Assembly: GCA_026398575.1 (NCBI GenBank)
Contig: JAPLSP010000185.1
Location: 1 to 17,823, forward strand
Source: Candidatus Sumerlaeota bacterium
Lineage (GTDB): Bacteria; Sumerlaeota; Sumerlaeia; JADFCT01
Direction: 5' to 3'
DNA length: 17,823 bases
How positions within the stretch are numbered: position 1 is the first letter of the stretch; each line of letters begins with the position of its first letter. The translations under genes were made by a program, and so were the position numbers. The notes under the pieces are model-generated. The model ran no database searches, was not told the DNA's origin, and worked only from the letters and a program-made list of their open reading frames with translations. This document shows positions 1 through 7,192 of the stretch, in pieces.

Positions 1-35
1 CGCTCCCAGTGGCGCTCCCAGTGGCGCTCCCAGTC
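1..35. repeat. 12-bp tandem repeat at window edge
   Basis: The unit CGCTCCCAGTGG occurs twice in full and a third time almost in full. The array probably continues upstream of the window. It lies about 80 bp before the araF-like gene, and no promoter function can be read from it. Confidence 0.85.
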
Positions 36-115
36 AAAAAAACTTTTCTCCTTGTATTCGCGTTGAAAGTCAGACTAAATCCATCCGTTTTCATCACTCA
101 TCAAGGAGACATCTC

Positions 116-1198
116 ATGATGCGCAATCAGTTGAAATCCTGGACTTCAACTACGATGCTGGCTATGGCGACGGCCCTGGCATTTGCGATGATGGCCTGCG
201 GCGGCGGTTCCGAGCCTGCCAAGGAAGGCGCCAGCCCTGCGCCCAAAAAAGAAGGCGCCGCAACCGCCGGCGGGCAGAAGGAAAAAATCAAGATCGGCTT
301 TATTGTCAAGCAACCGGAAGAGCCCTGGTTCCAGTTGGAATGGAAATTCGCCCAACAGGCCGCCGACCAATATGGATTCGAACTGCTGAAGCTGCCCGCG
401 AAGGACGGCCAGGAAGTCATGAACGCGATTGACAACCTGGCGACCAAAGGCGCCAAGGGCTTCGTGATCTGCACGCCGGACGTGCGCCTTGGGCCGGCCA
501 TTGTCGCCAAAGCCAAAGAAAAGAATCTGAAGTTCATGACCGTGGACGACCAGTTCGTGGACGCCAACGGCAAGTTCATGACCGACGTGTATCACCTGGG
601 CATCTCGGCGCGCAAGATCGGTGAAAACGTTGGGAATATTCTCTCTTATGAGATGAAGCAGCGCGCCTGGAAACCGGAGGAAACGGGCGCCTGTATCGTG
701 ACCCATGAGGAATTGGACACTGCCAAGGACCGCACGGACGGCGCGATTGCCACGCTTCAATCCAGCGGCTTCCCGAAAGATAAAATCTTCAAGGCGCCGC
801 AGAAAACCCCGGACGTGCCCGGCGCAATGGCGGCCACGGATATCCTTCTGACGCAGCATCCGGACATCAAACGCTGGCTGGTGGCGGGCATGAACGACAG
901 CGCCGTGATGGGGGCAGTGCGCGCCCTGGAGACCAAGGGATTCAACGCCGATACGATCATCGGCATCGGCATCAACGGGACGGATTGCCTCAACGAGTTC
1001 GAAAAAGAAAAGCCAACCGGCGTTTGGGGTTCAATGCTCTTGCAGCCCAGGCGCCATGGCTTTGATACAGCGGTAATGGTCTATAAGTGGGTGGCCGAAG
1101 GCAAAGTACCCCCCATGGACACGCGCACCATCGGCATCCTGATCGGACGCGACAACTTCAAGCAAGTACTGAAAGACGAAGGCATCCGGGAAAAATAA
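116..1198 (+). CDS. araF: AraF-like L-arabinose ABC transporter substrate-binding lipoprotein
   Basis: Periplasmic sugar-binding protein of the Peripla_BP type that delivers sugar to an ABC permease. The mature region begins KIKIGFIVKQPEEPWFQLEW and carries AKGFVICTPD, TVDDQFVDANGK, EELDTA and AGMNDSAVMGAVRA. These closely follow E. coli AraF along its whole length, so arabinose or a related pentose is the likely ligand. The N-terminus has a hydrophobic stretch and a lipobox-like MMAC with Cys28, followed by a flexible Gly/Ala/Pro/Lys linker. It is therefore probably a lipoprotein rather than a free periplasmic protein as in E. coli. AAGGAG at 103-108 precedes tandem ATG codons at 116 and 119; either could be used. 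No araG/araH partner follows on this strand, so any permease genes lie upstream or elsewhere. Substrate assignment is from similarity only. Confidence 0.9.
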   Translation: MMRNQLKSWTSTTMLAMATALAFAMMACGGGSEPAKEGASPAPKKEGAATAGGQKEKIKIGFIVKQPEEPWFQLEWKFAQQAADQYGFELLKLPAKDGQEVMNAIDNLATKGAKGFVICTPDVRLGPAIVAKAKEKNLKFMTVDDQFVDANGKFMTDVYHLGISARKIGENVGNILSYEMKQRAWKPEETGACIVTHEELDTAKDRTDGAIATLQSSGFPKDKIFKAPQKTPDVPGAMAATDILLTQHPDIKRWLVAGMNDSAVMGAVRALETKGFNADTIIGIGINGTDCLNEFEKEKPTGVWGSMLLQPRRHGFDTAVMVYKWVAEGKVPPMDTRTIGILIGRDNFKQVLKDEGIREK

Positions 1199-1221
1199 GA
1201 AGTGCCCCTTCAGCCCGCTCT

Positions 1222-1280
1222 AGTCTGTGTCCGTCCGTGTAGGTCCGTGCCAGTCCGTGCCAGTCCGTGCCAGTCCGTGT
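1222..1280. repeat. decamer tandem array (GTCCGTGCCA type)
   Basis: About six 10-bp units with core GTCCGTG lie between the convergent araF-like and coaD genes. The last four (1241-1280) are nearly identical. The core resembles the GTCCTTG nonamers at 7951-8004. No hairpin or terminator is evident within it. Confidence 0.85.
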
Positions 1281-1298
1281 CCCGCGAAAATCCCGGCC

Positions 1299-1787
1299 TC
1301 ATTGCTTCGGAAATTTTTCGCTCAGATAAGCTTTCACATCCGGCGGGACAAACGAGGTCAGATCGCCGCCGTGCGACATCAGCTCGCGCGTTGCGGTGGA
1401 GCTGAGGAACGAATTTTCAAGATCGGGCGCCAGATATATCGTCTCGATTTCCGGATCCAGTTGCTTGTTGATCAAAGCCATTTGCAGCTCGAATTCAAAA
1501 TCCGAAACGGCGCGCAGACCGCGAACAATGACCTTTGCGCCGATTTTCCTTGCGAACTCCACCGTCAATCCCTGAAAGGACGCCACCTCGACGGTTGGCA
1601 GGTCGCGCGTAATGCGCCGCAGCAGTTCGACGCGCTCCTCGACCGTCAGCATCGGTTTCTTGGAGTCATTGATGGCCACGGCGACAATCACTTTCGGAAA
1701 CAACCGCGCCGCGCGGTGGATCAGATTCAGATGCCCGTTGGTGGGCATGTCGAAAGTGCCGGGATAAAGAGCGATGCGGGCAAGCAT
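1299..1787 (-). CDS. coaD: phosphopantetheine adenylyltransferase
   Basis: Transfers AMP from ATP to 4'-phosphopantetheine, the penultimate step of coenzyme A synthesis, in the cytoplasm. The 162-residue product has the normal family length. It has the nucleotidyltransferase start LYPGTFDMPTNGH with the T/HxGH motif at residues 16-19, NDSKKPMLTVEER, VRGLRAVSDFEFE (88-100) and the LSSTATRE motif (128-135). The open frame extends upstream to 2054, but homology begins at the ATG whose complement is 1785-1787. The extension would be encoded by the repeat cassette, so I reject it. The Shine-Dalgarno sequence is weak (AAAGG about 11 bases upstream). The gene converges on the araF-like gene, with the decamer array between them. 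Confidence 0.96.
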   Translation of the reverse strand: MLARIALYPGTFDMPTNGHLNLIHRAARLFPKVIVAVAINDSKKPMLTVEERVELLRRITRDLPTVEVASFQGLTVEFARKIGAKVIVRGLRAVSDFEFELQMALINKQLDPEIETIYLAPDLENSFLSSTATRELMSHGGDLTSFVPPDVKAYLSEKFPKQ

Positions 1788-1925
1788 GCGGCGGGAGGCC
1801 TTTCCCTTGCAAAAGATGGATGAGTCATGGTAGCCAAATCCATCGCGCCGGAACAAGCGAAGATATGGGCGGCGCCCAGCGGAGGGCGCACTCCAGAATT
1901 CCGGTCCTGTATTCGCTGAAATTCG

Positions 1926-1958
1926 CCGCCACCACCGGGCCTTGTGCCGGTGGAGCGG
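1926..1958 (+). repeat. hairpin repeat copy 1
   Basis: Outer stem CCGC/GCGG (1926-1929 with 1955-1958), inner stem CCACCGG/CCGGTGG (1932-1938 with 1947-1953), loop GCCTTGTG. Confidence 0.8.
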
Positions 1959-1992
1959 TGATTTTACGCTAGAAGTGACCGCTTTTCTCTCT

Positions 1993-2025
1993 TCGCCACC
2001 ACTGGGCCTTGTGCCAGTGGAGCGA
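1993..2025 (+). repeat. hairpin repeat copy 2, with compensatory stem changes
   Basis: Same architecture as copy 1, but the outer stem is TCGC/GCGA and the inner stem is CCACTGG/CCAGTGG. Both arms have changed together so pairing is kept. The loop GCCTTGTG is identical. Confidence 0.8.
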
Positions 2026-2063
2026 TGATTGAAGGCTAAAATCACAGCCTGCAAAGATAATCA

Positions 2064-2096
2064 TCGCTCCACCGGCACAAGGCCCGGTGGTGGCGG
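2064..2096 (-). repeat. hairpin repeat copy 3, inverted
   Basis: Reverse-complement copy with inner stem 2069-2075/2084-2090 and outer stem 2065-2067/2093-2095. With copy 2 it forms a larger inverted repeat about 30 bp apart. Confidence 0.8.
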
Positions 2097-2163
2097 CAGG
2101 CATCGGAATTCTGGATTGCACCCCCAGCGGAACATGCAAATGGAAAAGCAGGAATCAACAACG

Positions 2164-3438
2164 ATGATCCGTAATGCAGGACGGTGGCTCAAGCGCGCCA
2201 GCCTGCGCGCATTGCGAGCATGCGCTACGGATAAAGCGCGCTACAATACCCTCCTGAATCAACACGAGATTTGGCATGAGCGAACACGGCTGGATTCCTC
2301 GCCGCGATGGATTCAGGTGGGAACGAATTGGACTTGCAATCTGAGATGCTGCTTTTGCCGGCGGCAGAATCCATCCACTGATCTCGCAGGCGCCGCAAGT
2401 CCCCGCAATGCGCAGACGAATACGCAAACGGGCACGAGCGCTGGAGATCCGGAGAACTCTCGCGTCATCCCACGGCCCGTCATGGAGCGGCTGCTCGAGA
2501 TACTACCCTTCGCAGAAGTCTTCTCCCTGACGCCGCTGGGCGAGCCGCTCATGTATCCGGATCTCGAATGGTTCCTGGAGCGCTATCAGGCCGTCCGCGC
2601 GCGCAATCTGCAAATGACGACCAACGGCGTTTTGATAAACGAGCAGTGGGCGCGCCGCCTTGTGGAAGCCGGAACGCGCCGCCTGTTTGTTTCGATGGAA
2701 TCGGCCGATCCCAATCTCTATTCGCAAATGCGCGTCGGCGCGCGACTGGAGCAGGTCAGCCGCGGCTTGGATCTCATGAATGAGTGGAAAGACCGGCTGG
2801 GCGCGCAGTCTCCCGAGATCATCATGGCGGCCACCTTCCTGCGGCGCAATATCGAAGGGCTGCCGGAGTTGGTCCGCTATGCGCGCGATCATCGCATGGC
2901 GCGCGTCTCGGTCCAATTGATGGAGGCCGAAGTTCCCGGCCTCGAACCTGAGACGCTCGAACACCATTTGCCGGTCACTATGCGCGCATTGAAAGAAGCG
3001 CGGCGGCTGGCCGCAGAACTCGGGGTAACGCTGGAAATCCATGAGGCGTTGCAGCGGCTGCTTGCGGCACATCGCGAGACGCCGGAAGTCGCGGCATGGC
3101 TCGATGAAGCGGCGCAGACAAAAGACGCCGCCGGCCATGCCGATCGCGCGCGAACCGCAGCGGAGGCGTGGCGTCCCAGGAGCGTGATCGAACGCTGCAT
3201 TCAGCCATGGGCTTCGCTAATGGTGGATACGGACGGCGATTGCCGCCCCTGTTGTTGGGCGGGCATCAGCATTGGAAATCTGGCCGTCCAGCCCTTCGAC
3301 GCCGTCTGGAACAGCCGCGCGGCCCAGTCGCTGCGCCGCGCCTTCCTCGCCGACATCATCCCCGCCGGCTGCCGCGATAAACACTGCCGCATTGAACTGG
3401 AGGAAACAGGAAGCCATGGACAAGAAAAAAAGCAATGA
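2164..3438 (+). CDS. radical SAM protein with SPASM-like C-terminal cysteine region
   Basis: Predicted to bind a [4Fe-4S] cluster and cleave S-adenosylmethionine to start radical chemistry; the substrate is unknown. The CxxxCxxC motif CNLRCCFC provides Cys58, Cys62 and Cys65. It is followed by core features: TPLGEP, MTTNGVLI and LFVSMES. The C-terminal part has a SPASM-like Cys pattern (RCIQPWASLMVDTDGDCRPC, then GCRDKHC), so auxiliary Fe-S binding is likely. The frame opens at 2029, but its first residues come from the repeat cassette. I choose ATG 2164, with AGGA at 2150-2153, though ATG 2134 and 2140 remain possible. It overlaps the DUF2293 gene by 23 bp, indicating translational coupling. 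No precursor-peptide gene is apparent nearby, so an unknown modification or a tRNA/protein substrate are all open. Confidence 0.88.
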   Translation: MIRNAGRWLKRASLRALRACATDKARYNTLLNQHEIWHERTRLDSSPRWIQVGTNWTCNLRCCFCRRQNPSTDLAGAASPRNAQTNTQTGTSAGDPENSRVIPRPVMERLLEILPFAEVFSLTPLGEPLMYPDLEWFLERYQAVRARNLQMTTNGVLINEQWARRLVEAGTRRLFVSMESADPNLYSQMRVGARLEQVSRGLDLMNEWKDRLGAQSPEIIMAATFLRRNIEGLPELVRYARDHRMARVSVQLMEAEVPGLEPETLEHHLPVTMRALKEARRLAAELGVTLEIHEALQRLLAAHRETPEVAAWLDEAAQTKDAAGHADRARTAAEAWRPRSVIERCIQPWASLMVDTDGDCRPCCWAGISIGNLAVQPFDAVWNSRAAQSLRRAFLADIIPAGCRDKHCRIELEETGSHGQEKKQ

Positions 3439-4096
3439 TCTGGTTGTCTTCAGTATTCTAAAGGACAGTCAATGCGAGGAATGTGGCGAGGAGTTAGAGC
3501 GCGGCCGATTCCTCTTCAAGGAGAAAGACAAGGGGCTATGCATGGCGTGCGCCGAGATGGACCACCTGGCTTTTCTCCCGAGAGGCGATGCCGCGCTGAC
3601 CCGGCGCGCGTCGAAATATTCAAAATTACGCGCAGTCGTTGTGCGCTGGAGCCGCTCGCGCAACCGTTATGAGCGACAGGGCGTCTTGGTGGAGGTAGAG
3701 GCGCTGGATCAGGCTGAGAAAGAATGCGAAGCGGACTCCGATATCCGCGCCCTGCGGCGCGAACTGAATCGCGAGCGCCTGGAAGAACTGGACCAGCGCT
3801 ATATCGCGGAATTTGCCGCCGCCGTGCGCGGGCGCTATCCGGCTTGTCCGCTGGGCGCCGAACAAAATATCGCTATCCATGCCTGCCGTAAATACAGCGG
3901 CCGTGTGGGTCGCAGCGCGACTGCCAAGCGTTTCGACAGCGAAGCCCTTGACCTGGCTGTCCGCGCGCATATCCGCCATCACCATACCAACTATGATGAC
4001 CTCTTGATGGACGGCCACGATCGCCGCGATGCGCGCGCCAGCATCGAAGATGAAGCAAACGAGATAGTCAACGCATGGCTTGAGAAGAGGCCATGA
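3416..4096 (+). CDS. DUF2293-type protein with N-terminal CxxC zinc-ribbon-like pair
   Basis: A 226-residue cytoplasmic protein of unknown function. The C-terminal region (RYPACPLGAEQNIAIHAC, RSATAKRFD, VRAHIRHHHTNYD) and the middle RNRYERQGVLVE segment match my recollection of the DUF2293 family. Two CxxC pairs near the N-terminus, Cys20/Cys23 and Cys42/Cys45, could bind zinc. The start is ATG 3416, inside the radical SAM frame, with GGAGGA at 3399-3404 and AGGA at 3408-3411. The 23-bp overlap suggests co-translation with the radical SAM gene. The longer open frame from 3272 is rejected because it runs through the conserved SPASM end of that gene. A nucleic-acid or RNA-modification link is conceivable from the basic and His-rich C-terminus, but nothing here demonstrates it. 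Confidence 0.82.
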   Translation: MDKKKSNDLVVFSILKDSQCEECGEELERGRFLFKEKDKGLCMACAEMDHLAFLPRGDAALTRRASKYSKLRAVVVRWSRSRNRYERQGVLVEVEALDQAEKECEADSDIRALRRELNRERLEELDQRYIAEFAAAVRGRYPACPLGAEQNIAIHACRKYSGRVGRSATAKRFDSEALDLAVRAHIRHHHTNYDDLLMDGHDRRDARASIEDEANEIVNAWLEKRP

Positions 4097-4098
4097 GG

Positions 4099-5253
4099 TC
4101 AAGACGTCAGGACATCATCATGCGCCAAAGGACAAGCAGGCAGAATCATTGAGGGCAGAATCATAATGATTCTGCCCTCAATGATTCTGTCTGAATTTAA
4201 GCGCAGCGCGCGCGCCGCTTCGCAGGCTGCCAGCGCGCCGGGGAAATTGCCCGCGTCAATCAGCGCCGCCGAGAGATTCAACATGGCGCGATAATGATCC
4301 GGCCGCTGTTTCAGGCAGCGGAGAAAAACCTGCGCGGCGTCTTGCGGACGGTGGCTGACGAGGAGCATCTCGCCATAGCCGGCCAGGAGTTCTGCGTTTT
4401 CGCCAAAGCGCTCGAGCGCCGCCGCATATACCGCAGCCGCCTTGTCTAACTCTCCCGCGCGCGTCAGCATCAAGCCATACTGCAAAGCGTATCGGTCGCT
4501 ATCGGGTTGCAGCGCGACCGCTTGTCCGAATGCCTCGATCGCCTGCGCAACGTTCCCGCATTCGAACGCCGCCTGTCCCCATTCCTCGAAGGCATGAGCG
4601 TCTGAGGCCAGGCGTTGCGCCTTGGTTTGCGACAGCTGCAGATAGCGCAGATTTTTTTCGCGGGCGGATTCGGTGGACTTCACGTTTTTGTAGTGATGGA
4701 TAATGACGCCCGAATCCGCCACGCGCAATCCCGCGCGCACGATCGAGGGCTCGATCAATTCATGAATCTCGCCCTCGAAGCGGATGCGAGAATCCTTGAG
4801 GAAAAGACGGACCAGTTCGACATCGAAATATCCCGTCATGCCGGCGGGCAAAGACGCGCCGCCTGCCGGGCGCCATCCGAAGACGCTCGAGTTGTTGGTA
4901 TAGGTGCGCGGCGTCAGACGATAGGCGTAGGCAGCGCCGGAGGCAATCAGCTCGCGAAGCCGGCTGAGATCGTCCTCCGTGATCAGTTCATCGGCGTCCA
5001 GCGCCAGTATCCACGGCCCCTTCGCCGCCTGGATGGCGGCATTGCGCGCGGCGGCGAAGTCATTGCGCCAGGGAAGGCGCAGCACGCGTGCGCCGCAGCG
5101 CTCGGCGATTTCGTCCGTGCCGTCTTGAGAGCCGGTGTCGGCGACGACGATTTCGTCCACAAACGGCGCATGATGGCTCAGGCACGGCTCGATCCACGGC
5201 GCCTCATCGCGCACGATCATGCACAGAGATAACTTCGGGGAAGAAACAGGCAT
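4099..5253 (-). CDS. family 2 glycosyltransferase with C-terminal TPRs
   Basis: Transfers a sugar from a nucleotide donor; donor and acceptor are unknown. The GT-A core shows LSLCMIVRDE near the start, ADTGSQDGT (38-46) and LDADE (85-89), where D86/D88 form the DxD-type metal site. Later come GEIHELIEP and VIIHHYKN, typical of SunS/TPR-type GT2 enzymes. Residues about 221-352 form three to four TPR-like helical pairs. The stop is only 2 bp from the end of the convergent DUF2293 gene. Residues about 355-371 (DRIIEGRIIMILPSMIL) are encoded entirely by a palindrome, so the C-terminal tail is probably a repeat-derived extension and not conserved. The gene follows the zinc-ribbon gene by 34 bp on the same strand. 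No clear Shine-Dalgarno precedes the ATG. Confidence 0.88.
   Translation of the reverse strand: MPVSSPKLSLCMIVRDEAPWIEPCLSHHAPFVDEIVVADTGSQDGTDEIAERCGARVLRLPWRNDFAAARNAAIQAAKGPWILALDADELITEDDLSRLRELIASGAAYAYRLTPRTYTNNSSVFGWRPAGGASLPAGMTGYFDVELVRLFLKDSRIRFEGEIHELIEPSIVRAGLRVADSGVIIHHYKNVKSTESAREKNLRYLQLSQTKAQRLASDAHAFEEWGQAAFECGNVAQAIEAFGQAVALQPDSDRYALQYGLMLTRAGELDKAAAVYAAALERFGENAELLAGYGEMLLVSHRPQDAAQVFLRCLKQRPDHYRAMLNLSAALIDAGNFPGALAACEAARALRLNSDRIIEGRIIMILPSMILPACPLAHDDVLTS
4137..4193. repeat. long near-perfect palindrome overlapping the glycosyltransferase 3' end
   Basis: Arms 4141-4164 and 4166-4189 are perfectly complementary (24 bp) around a single central base. A G/T mismatch then three more pairs extend them to 4137 and 4193. 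Each arm holds CAGAATCAT (or its complement) twice, so the palindrome is nested. It lies between convergent genes, where it could end transcription from both sides. However, the stem is AT-rich and lacks a clear T tract. Confidence 0.92.
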
Positions 5254-5287
5254 AGGGCAGGCCAGACTTTGGATCGGATGATGGAGC

Positions 5288-6004
5288 TTATTCTTTCGAG
5301 GATTTTTCGGCGTAAATAAATCGCTGGCAATGCGGACAGCGGATGGGCGCTTCCCCTTTGCGGACGGCCATCAGCAGATTCGGCATCAGCTGCGTGAAAC
5401 ATCCGCCGCAGGATTCGCCTTTGACCGCAGCCGTGACCTTGCCCGGATATTTTTGGAAAATGTGCTCATACTCCTTGAGAAGCGCCGGTTCCACTCGCGC
5501 CACGAAGCGTTCGTGATCGCGCAGATTGAGCGCGAGGGCTTCTTTCTTGATGCGAGCCAGTTCTTCGATTCGGGCGCGTTCGATGGTCACTTCGCCCTGC
5601 GTCGCATCCACGCGCTGCCGGGCCTTGGGAATGGCGGTGGCCAGTTCGTCGGCGCGCATCATGAGCGCCAATTCGCGATCTTCCAGCGGCGCAATGCGGG
5701 CGCGCATGCCGGCGACCTCATGCTGCAGCGCTTCGAGCTGTTTCTGGCTGGAGATCGTCATCTCCTGTTCTTCGTAGCGCTTGCTCTTTTCCTCCAAGTC
5801 GCGAATTTCATGTTCGAGTTTGCGCTGTTCGAGCGCGCCGGATTTCTTTTCTTCCTCGAGCGCCTCGAAGGCTTTGCGGGCGGCGGCCAGCTTTTGGTCC
5901 TGCGCCGCGAGCTGCGAGGGATACGACGCCAGCTGCTTCTCCAACATCAGCCGCTCGGCGTCTATCTGCTGGAGTTCTTCGAAGATGGAAATGAATTCAA
6001 GCAT
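5288..6004 (-). CDS. coiled-coil protein with C4 zinc ribbon (COG1579/DUF164 type)
   Basis: A 238-residue cytoplasmic protein of unresolved function. Residues about 10-155 are a long charged helical region rich in Glu, Lys, Arg and Ala, typical of an antiparallel coiled coil. The C-terminus has CGGC (Cys199, Cys202) and CPHC (Cys223, Cys226), a four-cysteine zinc site. Length and layout match the COG1579 family. In several bacterial groups this family is encoded beside NIF3 proteins, as here, where the NIF3 reading frame ends 39 bp upstream. The start ATG (complement of 6002-6004) has GGGGAG a few bases upstream. That the partner NIF3 gene is broken while this frame is intact is noteworthy. 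Confidence 0.92.
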   Translation of the reverse strand: MLEFISIFEELQQIDAERLMLEKQLASYPSQLAAQDQKLAAARKAFEALEEEKKSGALEQRKLEHEIRDLEEKSKRYEEQEMTISSQKQLEALQHEVAGMRARIAPLEDRELALMMRADELATAIPKARQRVDATQGEVTIERARIEELARIKKEALALNLRDHERFVARVEPALLKEYEHIFQKYPGKVTAAVKGESCGGCFTQLMPNLLMAVRKGEAPIRCPHCQRFIYAEKSSKE

Positions 6005-6467
6005 GAGGCTCCCCAGCTCTATAATTCGTCCCGTTCTAAGAGACTACTTTGCAGAATGCTTCACGTCTTGCATCGGAGCTTTTTCGCGCTCCAAGGTGAA
6101 GACTACCGCTTGGTTATGCCGGAGTTCGGGAGCGGCGCGCAAGTGTTTTGCGAAGAAAGGGACCACGGGCTGTTCGGTGGCGAAGTGTCCGGCGGCGATG
6201 ACGGCGATTCCGCGCGCCTCGGCTTCGCGCGCCGGATGATGGCTGATTTCGCCCGTGATGAGGGCGTCGGCCTGCCCGCGCCAGTTCTCGACGGCCATGC
6301 GCCCCGCGCCGGTAAAGACAGCGACGCGCCTCAGCGGACGGCGCGGTTCGCCGATAATCGCCATAGGCCCGCCCCCTGGCAGCGCACGCTTGAGAGTTCG
6401 CGCTAGCGCCCCCAGCGTCGTCCGCCGCGGCAGATCACCCGCCAATCCGGCGCCAAAAGGAATGACC

Positions 6468-6494
6468 GATTGCGGATTGCAGATTGCGGATTGC
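6468..6494. repeat. GATTGCG heptamer array inside the NIF3 break
   Basis: Four 7-bp units, GATTGCG, GATTGCA, GATTGCG and GATTGC, lie immediately beside the resumption of NIF3 homology. They are related to the GATTTAC/GATTGAC heptamers at 7193-7227 and 7317-7347. Confidence 0.88.
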
Positions 6495-6524
6495 TTCTCC
6501 TGCTCCGCGCCTCCTGAGTCCTGA

Positions 6525-6555
6525 CCCCCGACCCCAGGCCCCTGCCCCCAGGCCC
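6525..6555 (-). other. potential G-quadruplex motif in the NIF3 break
   Basis: On the minus (sense) strand, five G-runs of 3, 5, 4, 4 and 5 bases are separated by two- or three-base spacers (CCT, CA, CCT, TC). This satisfies the usual G-quadruplex pattern. It sits about ten bases past the premature stop of the NIF3 5' part. Whether it folds is untested. Confidence 0.7.
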
Positions 6556-7192
6556 TTTGCGCGGTTAGCCTGAATCGGCCTCCAGGCGCCATTCCACGGC
6601 CTGCTCCAGCCGTCCGACGCGCCCCGCAAAAGGACGCGCGCCTTTCAGAGGGCGATACGTTCCGATTCCTGCGCAGCGATACGAGCAATGATCGTAAGCG
6701 CCAATCACTCCGCCGCCGCCGCGCGCAATAGCTTCGATGATCGCCGCCTCGTATCCTTGCGGAACATAGACCACGAATTTATAGGCGGCCGGCTGCGGCT
6801 CGAGATCGAAGAGCGGCGTGAGCCGGCGCAGTCCAATGAGTTCGGCCAACGCGGCGTTCGTTCCGGCGGGCGAGACATCGAGGTTGGTGTGCGCGGCAAT
6901 CAGCGCCACGCCTCCCGCAATCAAATCCGAAATCATCGCGCCCTGAGGCGATTCGCGCGAAAGCGTTTTCAGAGGCTGAAAGATCAGCGGATGATGAACG
7001 ACGAGCGCATCGGCGCGTCGCGAGAGGGTTTGCCGGACGATGGCAAGCGTCACCTCCAGCGCCACGGCGATCCGCCGCGCGGGCGCTTTCGGATCGCCCA
7101 ATTGCAGCCCGACATTATCCCACGATTCCGCCAGCCGAAACGGCGCCAACCGGTCAATCACTTGCATCAGGCCGTCAATGATTAGCATGTTG

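Larger units (their letters stand above)
1888..2119. repeat. gene-free repeat cassette: three hairpins inside imperfect inverted repeats
   Basis: The gap 1788-2163 contains no convincing gene. The arms 1888-1905 (GCACTCCAGAATTCCGGT) and 2102-2119 are inverted copies matching at 15 of 18 positions. Between them lie three copies of a roughly 38-bp hairpin element, two in forward and one in reverse orientation. The divergent promoters of coaD and the radical SAM gene must also lie in this gap, but I cannot pick them out. A small non-autonomous element is a possible reading; no target-site duplication was established. Confidence 0.7.
6044..7188 (-). pseudogene. NIF3/YqfO-like dinuclear-metal protein, split by frameshift and repeat insertion
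   Basis: The 5' part (7188-6565, 207 residues) has WDNVGLQLGDP (23-33), VVHHPLIF (63-70) and AAHTNLD (98-104). It then has the PII-like insert from YKFVVYVPQGYE through YDHCSYRCAGIGTYRPLKGA to VEWRLEA. It stops at 6565-6567. The 3' part (about 6457-6044, another frame) continues with GAGLAGDL, RVAVFTGAG, ADALITGEISHH and AAGHFATEQPVV, completing the metal-site motifs. Between them, where the family has a conserved AHPYEE-like stretch, lie only a G-rich array and a GATTGCG heptamer array. The gene has thus lost a segment as well as its frame. Both metal-binding halves survive, so two separate polypeptides or recoding cannot be excluded, but a pseudogene or assembly/read error in the repeats is likelier. 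Family function is uncertain. Confidence 0.85.

Noticed and set aside
1222..1280. CRISPR array
   Set aside because: Units are 10 bp and contiguous, with no unique spacers; the same holds for the arrays at 6468, 7193 and 7951.
1227..1823. 198-codon plus-strand open frame across the decamer array and coaD
   Set aside because: Its start lies in a tandem repeat and the rest is antisense to coaD.
1788..2054. 89-codon N-terminal extension of CoaD
   Set aside because: The extension is translated from the hairpin cassette, and the family start motif begins right after the internal ATG at 1787.
4137..4193. Ordinary Rho-independent terminator
   Set aside because: The stem is long and AT-rich with nested direct repeats and no clean T tract, so it fits a repeat element better, although a bidirectional terminator role is not excluded.
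5254..5287. RNase P RNA gene beside the zinc-ribbon gene
   Set aside because: That arrangement occurs in some bacteria, but the 34-bp gap here is far too short and the glycosyltransferase follows directly.
5330..6406. 358-codon plus-strand open frame across the zinc-ribbon and NIF3 genes
   Set aside because: It spans two recognisable minus-strand genes and their spacer, and its product is low-complexity (Phe/Leu/Arg-rich) without motifs.
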